Of a stretch of DNA of 64,000 nucleotides, positions 7,986-18,800 are shown one piece after another. Numbering within the stretch: position 1 is the first letter of the stretch; each line of letters opens with the position of its first letter. A program made the position numbers and the translations under genes. The notes beneath the pieces were generated by a model. The model was not told the origin of the DNA and ran no database searches. It saw nothing but the letters and a program-made list of their open reading frames with translations. Origin of the DNA: Paramicrosporidium saccamoebae (taxonomy: Eukaryota > Rozellomycota); contig MTSL01000048.1 in assembly GCA_002794465.1 (NCBI GenBank), forward strand, positions 1 to 64,000, written 5' to 3'.

Positions 7986-9623
7986 ATGACCGTTACCAAT
8001 ACTAAGAGGAAGGCTTCTTTGGCCAAGCCTGACGATGGTAGGGCCTGCGGTGAATGTTCTAACAAGTTATTAGGTCCCGAGACTGTTGGGATACGGTACA
8101 GTTGTGACTATTGCTACAAGGATATCTCCTCGATCGTACGCCTGCAGTGCGCAGAATGTGGACTTCCTGCACCCGCAGGGACTGTTCAAGAGGGAGCCAG
8201 CGCCACTGGCACCACTAGTGCTACTGGAGCTTTCTCTGCCCACTCCAACTTGGAGGAGGTAGACCTGTGCGTGGAATGCTTTTCTGCTGGAGTCGAGTTT
8301 GGCCAGCATAAAAGGAACCACGCCTACCGGATACTCCGGCCACTTGACTTTGCCGTCTACCGGCTCGACTGGCGCGCCGATGAAGAGATTCTGTTACTGG
8401 AGGCGGTAGAGTCAAACGGCATTGGGAATTGGAATGACGTAGCAGAGCAACTTGGTACGCGGACAGCGGAAGAGTGCAAATCCCATTACATGGAGGTGTA
8501 TATGAAAGTGGAGCCGAATGCGCCTGCTTCACTTGGTAAAGATGGAATAGAAAAGTCGAGAGAGGCTTTGAAGGACGTTAAGAGGAAGCGTCCTCGTTTT
8601 ATGACCAGCGAAGAAGCTATCGCTGCGGCGCCTACTCCGCAAAGCGTCCCTGCTAACCATGAACTCGCCGGCTTTATGCCTCTCCGCGGTGAATTCGAGA
8701 CAGAATTTGAGAATGATGCGGAAGTGGCGATCAAGGACCTAATATTCATGGAAGATGATACGCCTGCAGAGCGACAACTCAAGTTTACCATGTTGGACAT
8801 TTACTCCATGGTGCTGGATAGGAGGGCAGCGAGGAGAGAGTTTTGCTTTTCACATGGACTTGTGGATTTGAAAAAACATCAGTCAGTCGACAAGTCGCGA
8901 TCAAAGGACGAACGGGAAATTTACAACATGTTAAAGCCATTTTCAAGGTTTGTGTCGTCTGAAGATTTGCAAGGACTGCTGGATGGCCTAACGAGGGAGG
9001 AGGAGCTTCGGAGACAGATTTCGCATTTGCAAGAATTGCGTCGACATGGGATCAGGTCCTTTGACGAAGTATCACCGTTTGAATCAGAAAAGAAACATCT
9101 GGAGCTCTATCTGAAAGGTGGCAGTACAATACTAGGTGGACCGCAGGCAAAGACGAATGCTCCCATTGAGGAACCCTTTCCATTGCCTACTCCTGCAAAA
9201 TTCTCAAAGTCCATGACATCCACACAAGCCACGCCAGTGCCCACAACCATCTCCATCCCTCGACCCATGACTGCCGATTCAAGCAACGTCCCCACGCCCA
9301 GTGTCACGCCAGTCAATGGGAGCATTCCGCTGGCGCCTGCCAGTAGCGGTGGCCGAAAGGCATCCACACCGCTTAATATTTCCCATGCGGAAGGGGTGGA
9401 ACTTCTCAGCGAGAAAGAGCGACACTTGTGCTCCATCCTGCGGCTTTACCCGCGACTCTACCTCAGCATCAAGGATACACTGATCAGAGAATATCTCAAG
9501 CTGGGTGGACTGAAGAGGGCACAAGCAAGGGCAGCTGTAAAGATTGATGTCAACAAGACAAGCAAACTGTATGACTTTTTTGTGGCCGCTGGATGGATCA
9601 AGCCGCCTGCTTCTGGAGAATAA
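7986..9623 (+). CDS. ADA2: Transcriptional adaptor Ada2 (SAGA/ADA complex)
   Basis: A 545-residue adaptor that stimulates Gcn5 acetyltransferase in SAGA. The domain order is canonical: ZZ zinc finger (YSCDYCYKDIS, CAEC, CVECF, then H..NHAYRI), SANT domain (about residues 125-175, WRADEEILLLEAVESNGIGNW in part), the central Ada2 helical region (FETEFENDAEVAIKDL, RREFCFSHGLVD) and a C-terminal SWIRM domain (LSEKERHLCSILRLYPRLYL in part). A Gly/Ser/Thr/Ala-rich insert of about 30 residues lies inside the ZZ finger, between the first cysteines and DLCVEC, which is unusual. The start ATG is only 32 bp after the COP1 stop, with an ATTGG (CCAAT) motif at 7973. No introns. Confidence 0.95.
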   Translation: MTVTNTKRKASLAKPDDGRACGECSNKLLGPETVGIRYSCDYCYKDISSIVRLQCAECGLPAPAGTVQEGASATGTTSATGAFSAHSNLEEVDLCVECFSAGVEFGQHKRNHAYRILRPLDFAVYRLDWRADEEILLLEAVESNGIGNWNDVAEQLGTRTAEECKSHYMEVYMKVEPNAPASLGKDGIEKSREALKDVKRKRPRFMTSEEAIAAAPTPQSVPANHELAGFMPLRGEFETEFENDAEVAIKDLIFMEDDTPAERQLKFTMLDIYSMVLDRRAARREFCFSHGLVDLKKHQSVDKSRSKDEREIYNMLKPFSRFVSSEDLQGLLDGLTREEELRRQISHLQELRRHGIRSFDEVSPFESEKKHLELYLKGGSTILGGPQAKTNAPIEEPFPLPTPAKFSKSMTSTQATPVPTTISIPRPMTADSSNVPTPSVTPVNGSIPLAPASSGGRKASTPLNISHAEGVELLSEKERHLCSILRLYPRLYLSIKDTLIREYLKLGGLKRAQARAAVKIDVNKTSKLYDFFVAAGWIKPPASGE

Positions 9624-9709
9624 TCAAGTATATAAATGTAATGTTCCTGAGAAGTTGGTTTATTTGACAAGAATGTTTTGGCTATTGAATGCTAGAAATT
9701 TCAGATAAC

Positions 9710-11119
9710 TCAGCAGCCGCCACGACGACATCTACAACGGCTCTTGCCACAACCACAACGACAGCGACGAGGTCGTCTTCTTACTCTGAGATTGCGACTC
9801 TGAGATGAGGAAGACCGAGAGACACTCCAACTCTGACTGCCACTCACACTTCTTCTCTTCCTCTTCTCTATCACCCTCTTCACATCAAACGCCACTGTGC
9901 TGCTCTCCGTGCACTGATTCACTGTTATATGGCGCACATGGTGACGATGCTTTCGCGGCTTCACCTTTATGAGCTTGCGATGACGACTACGCTTCTCCTT
10001 GGAGATCTTGCGGGATTTGCAGGCACGACGACGGGAACGAGAATAAGAGTCGCTGTAGCCACGCTTGTGGTGGTGCTTACCGGTGGCATGACGAGAAGAA
10101 TAACGGGAGGGATGACGTGCTTCTTTAACCGATGGCTTGTCGCTGTCCTTAATAACAGGCTTGTGGATATCAATGCGGGTTTCCTTACAGGTCGGCTTCC
10201 GAGACTTGTGGCATGCAGACTTTTTAGACAGAGTTGGCTTTCGGGTGTCACTTCGGGTCTTTTGGCGAGTGTCATGAGTCTTGTGGCGGATGTCATGAGT
10301 CTTTTGACGAGTTCCTTGACGAGTGTCTTGGCGAGTATCTTGACGAGCGTCTCTCCTTGTTGACACGGTATTCTTGGACTTTGGATGCTGACGACCATGG
10401 CCAGAATTACTCTTGCTGCAGCTCGAACTTGAAGATTTGGAACTGCTGGATGAGCTGCTTGAACTACTTGAGCTGCTTTGAAGCTTCAATGTCTTTCGAG
10501 CATGATGGACATGAGGCTTCCCCGGATGCTGAATCTGGGCGTGCACATGTGGCTTCGTAATCTTTGGCTTTCGCATCAGCTTCTTAGGAGCCTTTGGTTT
10601 GCTCACCTTGTAAGTCGTGACAGTTGTGCTTGAGCCCGAAGTGCTACAAGTGTTCGGAGTCGAAGAATCAGAACTGGGACATTTGTTGATTTGCTCGAGT
10701 AGCTTGTCGGCTGTCTTTGTAATCTTGTTAGTATCGACAGGCACCTTTTGCTTTGACTTTTGCTGCTTGCGCTTGTCAGTCTTGGAAGTCGGTTTCCTAA
10801 CTTGGGTATGCTTGCGTCGCTTACCATGGTCACTGCTACTAGAGTCTGAAGAACTGCTGCTCTCACTCCCACTGCTGCTACTGCTGCTTCTGGAAGAGAC
10901 GTGATGAGGCTTTTTCTTGTGCTGGCGATGCGTCTCTTTTTGTTGCTGCTTGCGTACCTTTTCTTTCTTGGCACGGCGATCCCCAATGACCTTTTGCACG
11001 GCAGCTACAGTCTCCGATCCCATTTCTTCGTGTCGTCTCAAAGATTTTGGACGTATCTTGCCCTCATTTAGCGTGGCCAAGACGATGGGCACCGTCAGCA
11101 AGCACAGAACCTTGTACAT
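9710..11119 (-). CDS. Secreted polybasic Ser/Arg/Lys/His-rich protein
   Basis: A 469-residue protein with an N-terminal signal peptide (MYKVLCLLTVPIVLATL) and no later membrane span. The mature chain is almost wholly low complexity: long Ser runs, Lys/Arg/His stretches, and short imperfect repeats of the type RQDT/RQKTHD. It ends in an Arg/Cys tail (RRCRCGCGKSRCRCRRGGC). Such a chain should be extremely cationic, able to bind polyanions and to cross-link through cysteines; this is inference. I recognise no family. A TATAAAA box lies 29 nt upstream of the ATG (11148-11154). Its 3' end converges on ADA2, and its poly(A) signal is near 9657. Confidence 0.7.
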   Translation of the reverse strand: MYKVLCLLTVPIVLATLNEGKIRPKSLRRHEEMGSETVAAVQKVIGDRRAKKEKVRKQQQKETHRQHKKKPHHVSSRSSSSSSGSESSSSSDSSSSDHGKRRKHTQVRKPTSKTDKRKQQKSKQKVPVDTNKITKTADKLLEQINKCPSSDSSTPNTCSTSGSSTTVTTYKVSKPKAPKKLMRKPKITKPHVHAQIQHPGKPHVHHARKTLKLQSSSSSSSSSSSSSKSSSSSCSKSNSGHGRQHPKSKNTVSTRRDARQDTRQDTRQGTRQKTHDIRHKTHDTRQKTRSDTRKPTLSKKSACHKSRKPTCKETRIDIHKPVIKDSDKPSVKEARHPSRYSSRHATGKHHHKRGYSDSYSRSRRRACKSRKISKEKRSRHRKLIKVKPRKHRHHVRHITVNQCTESSTVAFDVKRVIEKRKRRSVSGSQSWSVSRSSSSQSRNLRVRRRPRRCRCGCGKSRCRCRRGGC

Positions 11120-11147
11120 TGTTGGTCAACAGATTCCTGCAACGCCA

Positions 11148-11154
11148 TTTTATA
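11148..11154 (-). promoter_or_regulatory. TATA box of the secreted polybasic gene
   Basis: TATAAAA on the minus strand, 29 nt upstream of the start codon. The transcript leader would therefore be only a few nucleotides long. Confidence 0.55.
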
Positions 11155-11374
11155 CTCCGCTAGTAACTATTTTCTTTCGGAAGCATCACGATCTGCTTGG
11201 ATTCTACTTATTAACAAATGAACCAACTCTATCCATGATCACCAGCACGAATAAAATTTAATATCTTAATTACATAGAACTACATGCAATTATGCATGTT
11301 TACACTGAATGGCTTCAATGCATTTCAGCGCGATTTGGATACCCTGCGACCAGAGAAACGGCTTTTATTTATTC

Positions 11375-12442
11375 TTAAACTGCGTGAAATTGTTCAATCA
11401 GCTTGGAAGCACTCCGTAGAGTCTCCTCTACATCTTCAGATGTTCCCAACGACGGATTGACCTCCACCAAATCCATCGAGACAAGTCTTTTAGTCTCTCC
11501 CAGCACTTTGATAATCTCCACTCCCTCTTCAATTTTTAATCCACCAGGCACGGGGGTGCCAGTGGACGGAGCATACTTGGGGTCCAGTGCGTCAATGTCA
11601 AAGCTGAGATGAATTGGATGCTCGCCCCTTGGGTCAATCGTCTTCAGGGCGTCTGTGATAACCTTGCAAACATTACGCCCTTCTTTGTTGAAACGCGTCA
11701 TGGGATATTCCATCATTTCCAGACGATCAATGGTCTCTTGTTCTGGCTCATCAACGTCGCGGAGTCCAATGTATACAACTCGACTGGTCTGGATAAAGCT
11801 TTCGCGACCCGTATTGACAGATTCCAGCCGCTCTTTAGCCCAGGAAAAGCATCCCAGCTCAGCCCATCCTTTCTTATCAAGCCCAGCAAGTAATGATACA
11901 GGGCATCCATGCAGATTTCCCGAAGATGTGGTAGTTGGTGTGTTAATATCCGCGTGCGCGTCCACCCAAAACACAATCAGCTCGGGTTTTTTAAACTCCA
12001 CCGGGGTCCTTTCCTCTAGTGCCTTTTCAATGATGTTAGAAATGGCGGAAACGCTTCCGATCGCAATACTGTGATCTCCACCTAATGTCAAAATCTTGGG
12101 AAGGACTCCCTTCTTCACAAGTTCCATGGTAGTTCCAAAAATGGAATCATGCAGCTTTAGGTTGGTAGCTGCAACTGCCTCTGGTCTAAGAATCGGGTTC
12201 TTGTTGGTACTAATGATTTTCTTGCCCTCACCAACAACAACACTGGTGAGCTTGGGATCGACAGCCTCCTCAGAGAATGCGCAAAATGTTAGCAATTTTT
12301 CAGGAGCCAGCTCCACACCGGCCTTGCGTTGTCCGTGGCGACTAGCCGCGAGAACAAACATTTCGGGAACATCCTGTATAGTATTAGTATTTTTAGCGGC
12401 CGCCGTTTGAGCGCCAGAGGTGGAAGTAGTAGCGGGGGTCAT
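11375..12442 (-). CDS. CAR1: Arginase
   Basis: A 355-residue binuclear manganese enzyme that hydrolyses arginine to ornithine and urea. The metal-binding signatures are all present: GGDHSIAIG, WVDAHADINTP and SFDIDALDPKYAPSTGTPVPGG, the last quoted in part (SFDIDALDP). SGNLHGCP and the product-side glutamate region near VEVNPSLG also match. The N-terminal 30 residues before MFVLAASRHGQRKAGVELAP are low complexity (Thr/Ala) and not conserved. The start is the ATG at 12440-12442; the frame extends further upstream without support. Poly(A) signals follow about 15 nt after the stop. Confidence 0.93.
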   Translation of the reverse strand: MTPATTSTSGAQTAAAKNTNTIQDVPEMFVLAASRHGQRKAGVELAPEKLLTFCAFSEEAVDPKLTSVVVGEGKKIISTNKNPILRPEAVAATNLKLHDSIFGTTMELVKKGVLPKILTLGGDHSIAIGSVSAISNIIEKALEERTPVEFKKPELIVFWVDAHADINTPTTTSSGNLHGCPVSLLAGLDKKGWAELGCFSWAKERLESVNTGRESFIQTSRVVYIGLRDVDEPEQETIDRLEMMEYPMTRFNKEGRNVCKVITDALKTIDPRGEHPIHLSFDIDALDPKYAPSTGTPVPGGLKIEEGVEIIKVLGETKRLVSMDLVEVNPSLGTSEDVEETLRSASKLIEQFHAV

Positions 12443-12924
12443 CACAACACACTTTGCTTCAGTTCCCCATTTATACGCATGGCCAAAAAAGGTAATTTGA
12501 TACACACGTGCTCCAACACTTGCTCATATCCAGATGAGTCATACTAAATGGCAAGAGATTATTGTAATGTTCTAAACATATCGAGATGACCAGTGCATTC
12601 CTCTTATTGGCCAAATCGAGCCCAATGACTCATCCATTAGGACCGACTTGGGATCGTGCCACTGTATGTATTGTAAGGTTTGCAGTCAAGAAAAATAGGA
12701 TTTCCTAGAGATCTGTAAGGTTTACAGTAGAGGCTTGCGATCTCCAATCCATAGGTAGGATATACTCTTACAGTTACTGAAGGGCTCTTTGTCTCTGGTT
12801 CCCTGATATAATTCAACTTGCTTTCATTCTATCTTACGCACTTATTCATTCCCACCTTATCTCATTCTATTTCACTCGCTGAGAATCTAATTTATCAGGA
12901 TTGTCTATGAAACTACAACCAGGC
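12443..12924. other. Intergenic region between arginase promoter and SPX-EXS 3' end
   Basis: About 480 bp. It holds the arginase promoter (an E-box-like CACGTG near 12505, CCAAT-type motifs at about 12606-12635) and a short duplicated motif TGTAAGGTTTNCAG at about 12673 and 12714. No coding frame is convincing. Confidence 0.5.
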
Positions 12925-15228
12925 TTAGTCCATTGATGTATTCCTCTTATGTTGGCCATCCTTGTTAAACATTGTCGACACGTTGGGTCGGCGTCCGCCG
13001 GGAGGGGAACTCCATCCGGAGATGGCCTGTTTTGAATCCTGCATGGGTGAACGTTGCTCCTTCTGCCGATCGGCATCTGCAGCACTTTTTTGTACCATTT
13101 CCAGTTGCTGCTCGTACGACAATTCTGCGCCGTACTCTTCCTCGTCTAGATCTTCTCCCACAACGCTGCTGGCCGGACTGCCCACACCGTCAGAAGAGGG
13201 AGATGCCGGTTCTGGAGACGTTTCTCGCTGCTTCTGGATTGTCTCCACCATGTCTTGGTAGAACAGATCAGTAGCAGTGAACGGCAGCTGCACATCGGCA
13301 ATGGCGCGGAGGACATTGCAGTTGTTTACATGTTCGTATTCGACACGGAAAAAGTTCCATTGGAATCTGCGCAAGGCCTCCAGAGTCCAGAGGGTCATGC
13401 TAATAGCAATGGGAGGGATCGTGGGGAAGAGCTTGGGTTGCAAAAGCGGCAAAATCCAGAGGAATCGGGCAATAGTGTCAGAAACAATCAAATACCAATA
13501 GACCCATGGACTGAAGAGGATAGTGTTTCGCAGACGGACGTTGACAGTGCTACGCTGCCAAAGACCGAAATCCATTACAATGTCCCAGCCGAGGGAAAAC
13601 ATTGAACTGACTATCCGCGCCACAACGACAGCATACCAAAGGAAACTAAATCCTGACATTTTGAAAACGCCAATAATGAAGGGGACTGCCAGGGAGCAAA
13701 TGTATTTGGCCAAGTTGGCCAAATGGGGAAAGCTCATTTTGCTGTCATGATAACGACGGATACACTGCAATGAGCGCCACAACCCGGGGAACAATTGCAG
13801 AGTAAATATGTACCAGATTGCGGGGGAGCTAAGGGTAGTTGGCGCCGTTGCTCCATTGAACGTGTAGTAGATGAGCATCCCAAACATTTCAAAAGTGGCA
13901 CCAAGACTCATGTACTGGTCGTTGATAAAAAAGTCTTTGAATCGACAGGGATAGAATGGCGCCGTGATGATTCTTATGGTGACGCGTGCAAACCAAATAC
14001 GAGACTGTCGGTGCAGGATGTTCATGGGGAAGACAAGAGTCAGAGTGATGATGGCAAGAATTATCCACGGTTGGAAGAAGGGACGGGCAATCCAGTCCAG
14101 ACTACCCTCCAAGCTGAGAGTTGCAAATATCATGTAGATCAGGGAAAACACACCAACCAAGGCGCTATATTGACAGACATGGAGGTTGTTTCGCTGGTTA
14201 AACTCGAAAATGAACCGATAGTTCACATAAAACGTCTCCCATACGTAGCAATTCACGGCGAACAGCCAGGACATGGCAAACGGCAGTCCGAATCCAAAGT
14301 AAATCACTCCGAGCGTTTTGGTGGTCATATTGGTGGCGTCAGCAGTAACAAACCAGAAGAGACGCCATATGAGACCAAGACAAAATCCAAGGGTCATGCC
14401 GGCAATAGCGGCTTCTAGATGGAATGTTTTACTTTTGAGATCCTTTACGCGGAGCTTTCGGAGTGCTTTACTCCGGTCGCCCTCGGTAAACACCCAGCGA
14501 TAAATGTTCTCCACATCCGTCATTAAACTGTCAATCACATGACTCCGATAGAATGTATAAGATCTCAAGTTTTCCAAATACTTGGCTGACAGATGTCGAC
14601 CTGCATTCTTGTCATACTTTTTGAGAATCTTGGCACATCCCAGCACGTTTAGCGTTTTAAAGTTACGTATCAGCTCGAGCGAGCGATAGTACTCTAGCAA
14701 AGCCTTTTTAATCCTCATCTTTGCCAAGTGCGTAAATGATGCGGGACGCAGACTGGAGATTTTCAAGTGTTCAGGCATTTCCTTTGGGCTGCCTTTCACT
14801 GACAGTTGGTTCTGGGTCGACTGCACGCCTTCGTCGCCGCTGTTGCTGGAACCCTCGCCGTCGGGCCCGGGGAAAGACCGCCATGTGAGCAGATTCGATT
14901 CTGGCGAGACGTCACCACGTTTCCTCTTGGTATTCTCAGGGAGAATGTGCAGCTGCGCCATGATTTTGAACTTTTTGTCAACAGCTTCCTTTTCGCGAGC
15001 CTTGTAAAAGTCTTCGATTTTCACAAGCTCATTTTCAAAGGTCTCGAAAAAGAGCACTTCGTCAGGGGAGAGGGCACCAGTTTTTTCCACGTCGGTGGGA
15101 GTGCCGGGTCCGTGGGGGAGACGCTTCTCGGCAAAGATCTTGATGAGCTTCTTGAGTTGCTTGTATTGGAGGTATTTAGGACGCCATTCTGCTACGGCTT
15201 CCGCCTCAAGACGCTTGGCAAACTTCAT
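12925..15228 (-). CDS. SPX-EXS phosphate exporter, Syg1/Xpr1 family
   Basis: A 767-residue membrane protein. An N-terminal SPX domain (MKFAKRLEAEAVAEW at the start, YKQLKKLIK, later SSLRPASF and LRSYTFYRSHVIDS) binds inositol pyrophosphates. The remaining two thirds carry multiple membrane helices and the EXS signature region (FKDFFINDQYMSLG, CIRRYHD, FGLWQ, LEALRRFQWNFFRVEYEH). Xpr1-type proteins export phosphate. The C-terminus is acidic and Ser/Pro-rich. The start is the ATG at 15226-15228. No intron is required, which is notable for a gene of this length next to multi-intron neighbours. Confidence 0.93.
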   Translation of the reverse strand: MKFAKRLEAEAVAEWRPKYLQYKQLKKLIKIFAEKRLPHGPGTPTDVEKTGALSPDEVLFFETFENELVKIEDFYKAREKEAVDKKFKIMAQLHILPENTKRKRGDVSPESNLLTWRSFPGPDGEGSSNSGDEGVQSTQNQLSVKGSPKEMPEHLKISSLRPASFTHLAKMRIKKALLEYYRSLELIRNFKTLNVLGCAKILKKYDKNAGRHLSAKYLENLRSYTFYRSHVIDSLMTDVENIYRWVFTEGDRSKALRKLRVKDLKSKTFHLEAAIAGMTLGFCLGLIWRLFWFVTADATNMTTKTLGVIYFGFGLPFAMSWLFAVNCYVWETFYVNYRFIFEFNQRNNLHVCQYSALVGVFSLIYMIFATLSLEGSLDWIARPFFQPWIILAIITLTLVFPMNILHRQSRIWFARVTIRIITAPFYPCRFKDFFINDQYMSLGATFEMFGMLIYYTFNGATAPTTLSSPAIWYIFTLQLFPGLWRSLQCIRRYHDSKMSFPHLANLAKYICSLAVPFIIGVFKMSGFSFLWYAVVVARIVSSMFSLGWDIVMDFGLWQRSTVNVRLRNTILFSPWVYWYLIVSDTIARFLWILPLLQPKLFPTIPPIAISMTLWTLEALRRFQWNFFRVEYEHVNNCNVLRAIADVQLPFTATDLFYQDMVETIQKQRETSPEPASPSSDGVGSPASSVVGEDLDEEEYGAELSYEQQLEMVQKSAADADRQKEQRSPMQDSKQAISGWSSPPGGRRPNVSTMFNKDGQHKRNTSMD

Positions 15229-15654
15229 AGGCAAATATTAGCTAGTATTTTGATGTGGTTTAAAAGACTGAACAAGGATTTGCCTAGTTCTACACAACGC
15301 GTCCTGAAAAGGAAAAAGTGTCCCAACCTTGCCAGGGATGCAAAAACCGGCCAATCGCCTCTTGTTTACCTCACCTGACTGCAATATTATTTATGGAACC
15401 GTTAAATAGTCACCTATCCAACTCCTCAGCACCATTGCCACAGTGCACAAAGCCTGCATAGACTACATATGTATTACTAACAACGCTCTGTTGTGCGGTG
15501 GGAGTATTACCACGGTGTCAATATAAATGGGCGACACGGAACTGTTTATTACCAGCTGGTATAGACTTGCCGACCTAGTGTTCAAACATTGGAAAGTATA
15601 TATTTCCATATTTTCCAGCACCCTGCACTCAGCTAAACATTCCATTACTTCACA
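15229..15654. other. Intergenic region upstream of the SPX-EXS gene
   Basis: Promoter side of the leftward SPX-EXS gene. It includes CCAAT motifs (about 15350) and a TATAAATGG sequence near 15522. No gene is visible. Confidence 0.45.
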
Positions 15655-15806
15655 CTGTTAAACAGCATCCACTTACTATTGGTGAGTCCGACTCAGATAG
15701 CGGTCTCACAGTCCAGTCTGGTTATACTAAGAATGGCCACCTATAAAGAAGCCATATACTTTAATAAAAGCAAGTCCACCCATAAACACACACTTTATAC
15801 GGATTT
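15655..15806 (+). repeat. Dispersed repeat family 2, copy A
   Basis: About 150 bp, starting CTGTTAAAC, containing GAGTCCGACTCAGATAGCGG, a TATAAAG box and AATAAAAG. It aligns over its length with the reverse complement of 60541-60693. TATA and poly(A) signals 25 nt apart give it an LTR-like layout, but I could not find clear TG/CA ends or a target-site duplication. Confidence 0.7.
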
Positions 15807-15856
15807 CACATCACAGACCCTGTAGTCATGGCATGGTAAACAACCGGTGAATTGAC

Positions 15857-18800
15857 CTATGAGAGGAGGAAGCTGCCGCTGCCTTCTTCAATAGCCATGA
15901 GTAACTTTGCTCTCAAAATATCTTTAGAACTGTATCTTGGGAGTTTTAGATAATTCGCACAGGTCATTACGGTGGGCAAACTTTGGTCGGGATGGTCACA
16001 GGTGCGACAGACAACGGTGAGCGCGGGCCTCAGTTTGGCCCAGCCCCCACTTGGCAATTGCGGCCCACCAGTTAGAAATCGAATCAGACGACCTTTGTTC
16101 CCGGGATCCATCTCTGAGAATACCTCTGCGAGCCATTGTATCTGTTGGTTTTCCTTGGTATAGCCGTGATCGGCTTTGATTTCGCGTAGAATTGTTTGGG
16201 GAACCCAGTTTTGATTACGTTCGCCGTTGATTTGACGCAAGAATTCGTCGACAGTAAATATCCTGAAGGCTTCAAAGGGAAGGATCAAATTGAACGCCTC
16301 TACAAATGCTATCCCGGCCTCCTTTATACTGGTCTCCAAGATTAGACGCAAAATACAATCCAGATATTCGTCCAAGTTAGCCTGTGACAAGATCTTGCTT
16401 TCCCCATTGGGGCACAACTCGACTTGAGAGAAGGCAGGATGGACAAAGGCAAAGTCGGATAGAGCGCTGTTAGGTAGCTCGTAAAGTTTCTTCAGCGAGT
16501 TGGCCATGTCAGGATCAACCCGAGCAAGAGTTCGCAAAGAAAGCGGAGAATTTTTCCCCAAGAGGTATCCAACAAATACTTCATTTAGAGGCAGGTCCAG
16601 GATCCTATTGTCCAAAATGGCACGCGCGACTAAGAGCCCCAATTGAGAGAAACACTCTTTCCGAGCTATCGGCGACGGATAGAGTCCACATTTCCATTGT
16701 ACCTGCTCAGAAGTAGCATCACTCAGCCACATTGATGACGTTTGCACCAGCTCTGAAATCATGGAATAAAATTCCAAGGTTGGGCCCTATATGCATTATA
16801 AACAGAGAATGATATATACCAAGCCGACCCCAATGTCTCCATGAAATTGAAACTCTAGGATATACCGCTTATCAGTCGCATACCATGCCAATGCTCGTGT
16901 GGAATGGTCCTCAAATCTATCGCGATCGACCATAATCTTTACCCTTTTAATTCGAGCCAACTTGACTATAGAGTCACTTGGGTCGATGCCTGTCTCCGCT
17001 TTATATGCCGTCTGAATTCTCTAAGGATCAAAACTATTTCAGAAGGGTACATCAAGATATCGGGGTGTTCCGAAGCTTGTAGCCACCAAATATTCAACCT
17101 TTGTGTCAAAGTCAAACAAAAATGGAAATCTCTGCATTAGTCCGTGCCAAGCGGGGGGAATATAGCCAGCAGATACTAACAAGACTTGTTTTAACTGCCT
17201 TTTCAACTTTCGCAGCAGCCTCAAGTTGTTTAAATGACTCAAAAGATTAGGTTCCTGGCAACAAGTTTGCGAGGCCAAATCCAAGCTGTCAAAGCAGGCT
17301 CTCAAATCCTCAGACATTGGAGAGTAAGCTTCTTGGCTAGCCTTTTCAGCGCGGCCATGCTGGATCCTAATTTCGATGACATTATTGAAGAGAGGTCCAA
17401 ATGCTGAGGCGAAATTTTCAATCTTTTCCATTCCATGCAGCGTGTACGATAAGATGCACTTTTCTGCATCAAGCCCACTGATAATGTTGTCATTGATTTT
17501 CATAGAGCACTTGTATTCAGTCCAGTTCACAGATGACGTAGGTTGTTTTGCTGTCGACATGTCTACGGACATGTTTAACAACGCTTCTGTGGACATTGGC
17601 TGTTCAGAAATGGCCGAGAATATGTCTGCAGGAGAAGACATAGGATCCACAGTAATCAGTCGTGAAGAGATGGACTGCCGTCCCTCTATCAGAGCAGAGA
17701 ATGAAACCTTTACAGGACGGGCGACAAACATTAGCGGCTCAAGTGGATGGCCGGATCCTTTCGGAAGCTCCAAGAGAAGCATTGGGTATTCATGGTCATG
17801 GCGGCAAATATACTGCTGAACCTCGTCCATTGTCTTGAGTAACTCGGGTATGCTATCCGGATCGTTCTCCAGAGCAAGCTCTCGGAGGGATGCTATTATA
17901 CCCTTCCACTTGGACAATTCCTTACTCCCACCTTTAAATTTCGAGAACAATGCAGTTTCGACATCAAAAGCCAACTCGCTTATTGAATTTGCGCCGTAAG
18001 GACAGTCCAAAACCCGTGCCGCCTTGGTCAGTGCTTTCTTAAATAAAATATTCAGCTGGTCAACTCTCCATCCCGAGGGCTCACTGGTAAATTTATACAT
18101 GGTGTTATGGCTCTCTGGCACACTTTCAAACAATATAATCAACGATATCAAGGCCAAAACGCATGTGCTTGAGTTACGAGTCACAACAGTAGAGCAAAAG
18201 TTTTCAATACAACCTTCTAGTAAATTCACGTCATTGCTACCCTGCAAGCATACCCCAAGAGATGCAATCATACAAAGTGTCTTTGTCTCTCTTGAGCAAG
18301 GAAGATATAAATGAATGGCGTTTAAGATTTCATAAAAATCAAAGGTCAAGTCATCAGGTATAATATGCTTTTGTTCCTGAATACATAGTGACACTTGAAT
18401 CCGCGGAGACAAGATCAAGTCAAGTTTGCCGTTCTTTGGTATCACCTCGATAGGGAGACGACTGATGACAGAGTCATCGGGATATAACAAAGGAAGTATT
18501 GCTTCCAGAACCCCAATAATAGTTGGTTCACTCTGATCGCTAATGCTGGCAACTTGTGCATTCAATTGAGCCATGGAAAGTTCCATAATGTCACGAACAT
18601 TGCCACTTGGGCTTGCTAACAACAATTTTGCATAAAGCTTAAAGGAAACTAGCCAAATAGCAAGGTCTTTTAGTTCATGGCACAAGAGTAAGAAAATGCG
18701 GGCCATTTCACGATTTCCAGCAAGCAGATCAAAAATGGCCGGAGAATTTGCAATGCTTTGGTATATTTTCAAGATTTCTAGCAATTTGCCCGAGTCACCC

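Noticed and set aside
10225-10345. Tandem DNA repeat as a mobile element
   Set aside because: It encodes the Arg/Gln/Thr/Asp repeats of the secreted polybasic protein and is best explained as coding low complexity.
13795-14418. 207-codon + strand ORF
   Set aside because: Antisense to the SPX-EXS gene; hydrophilic and featureless.
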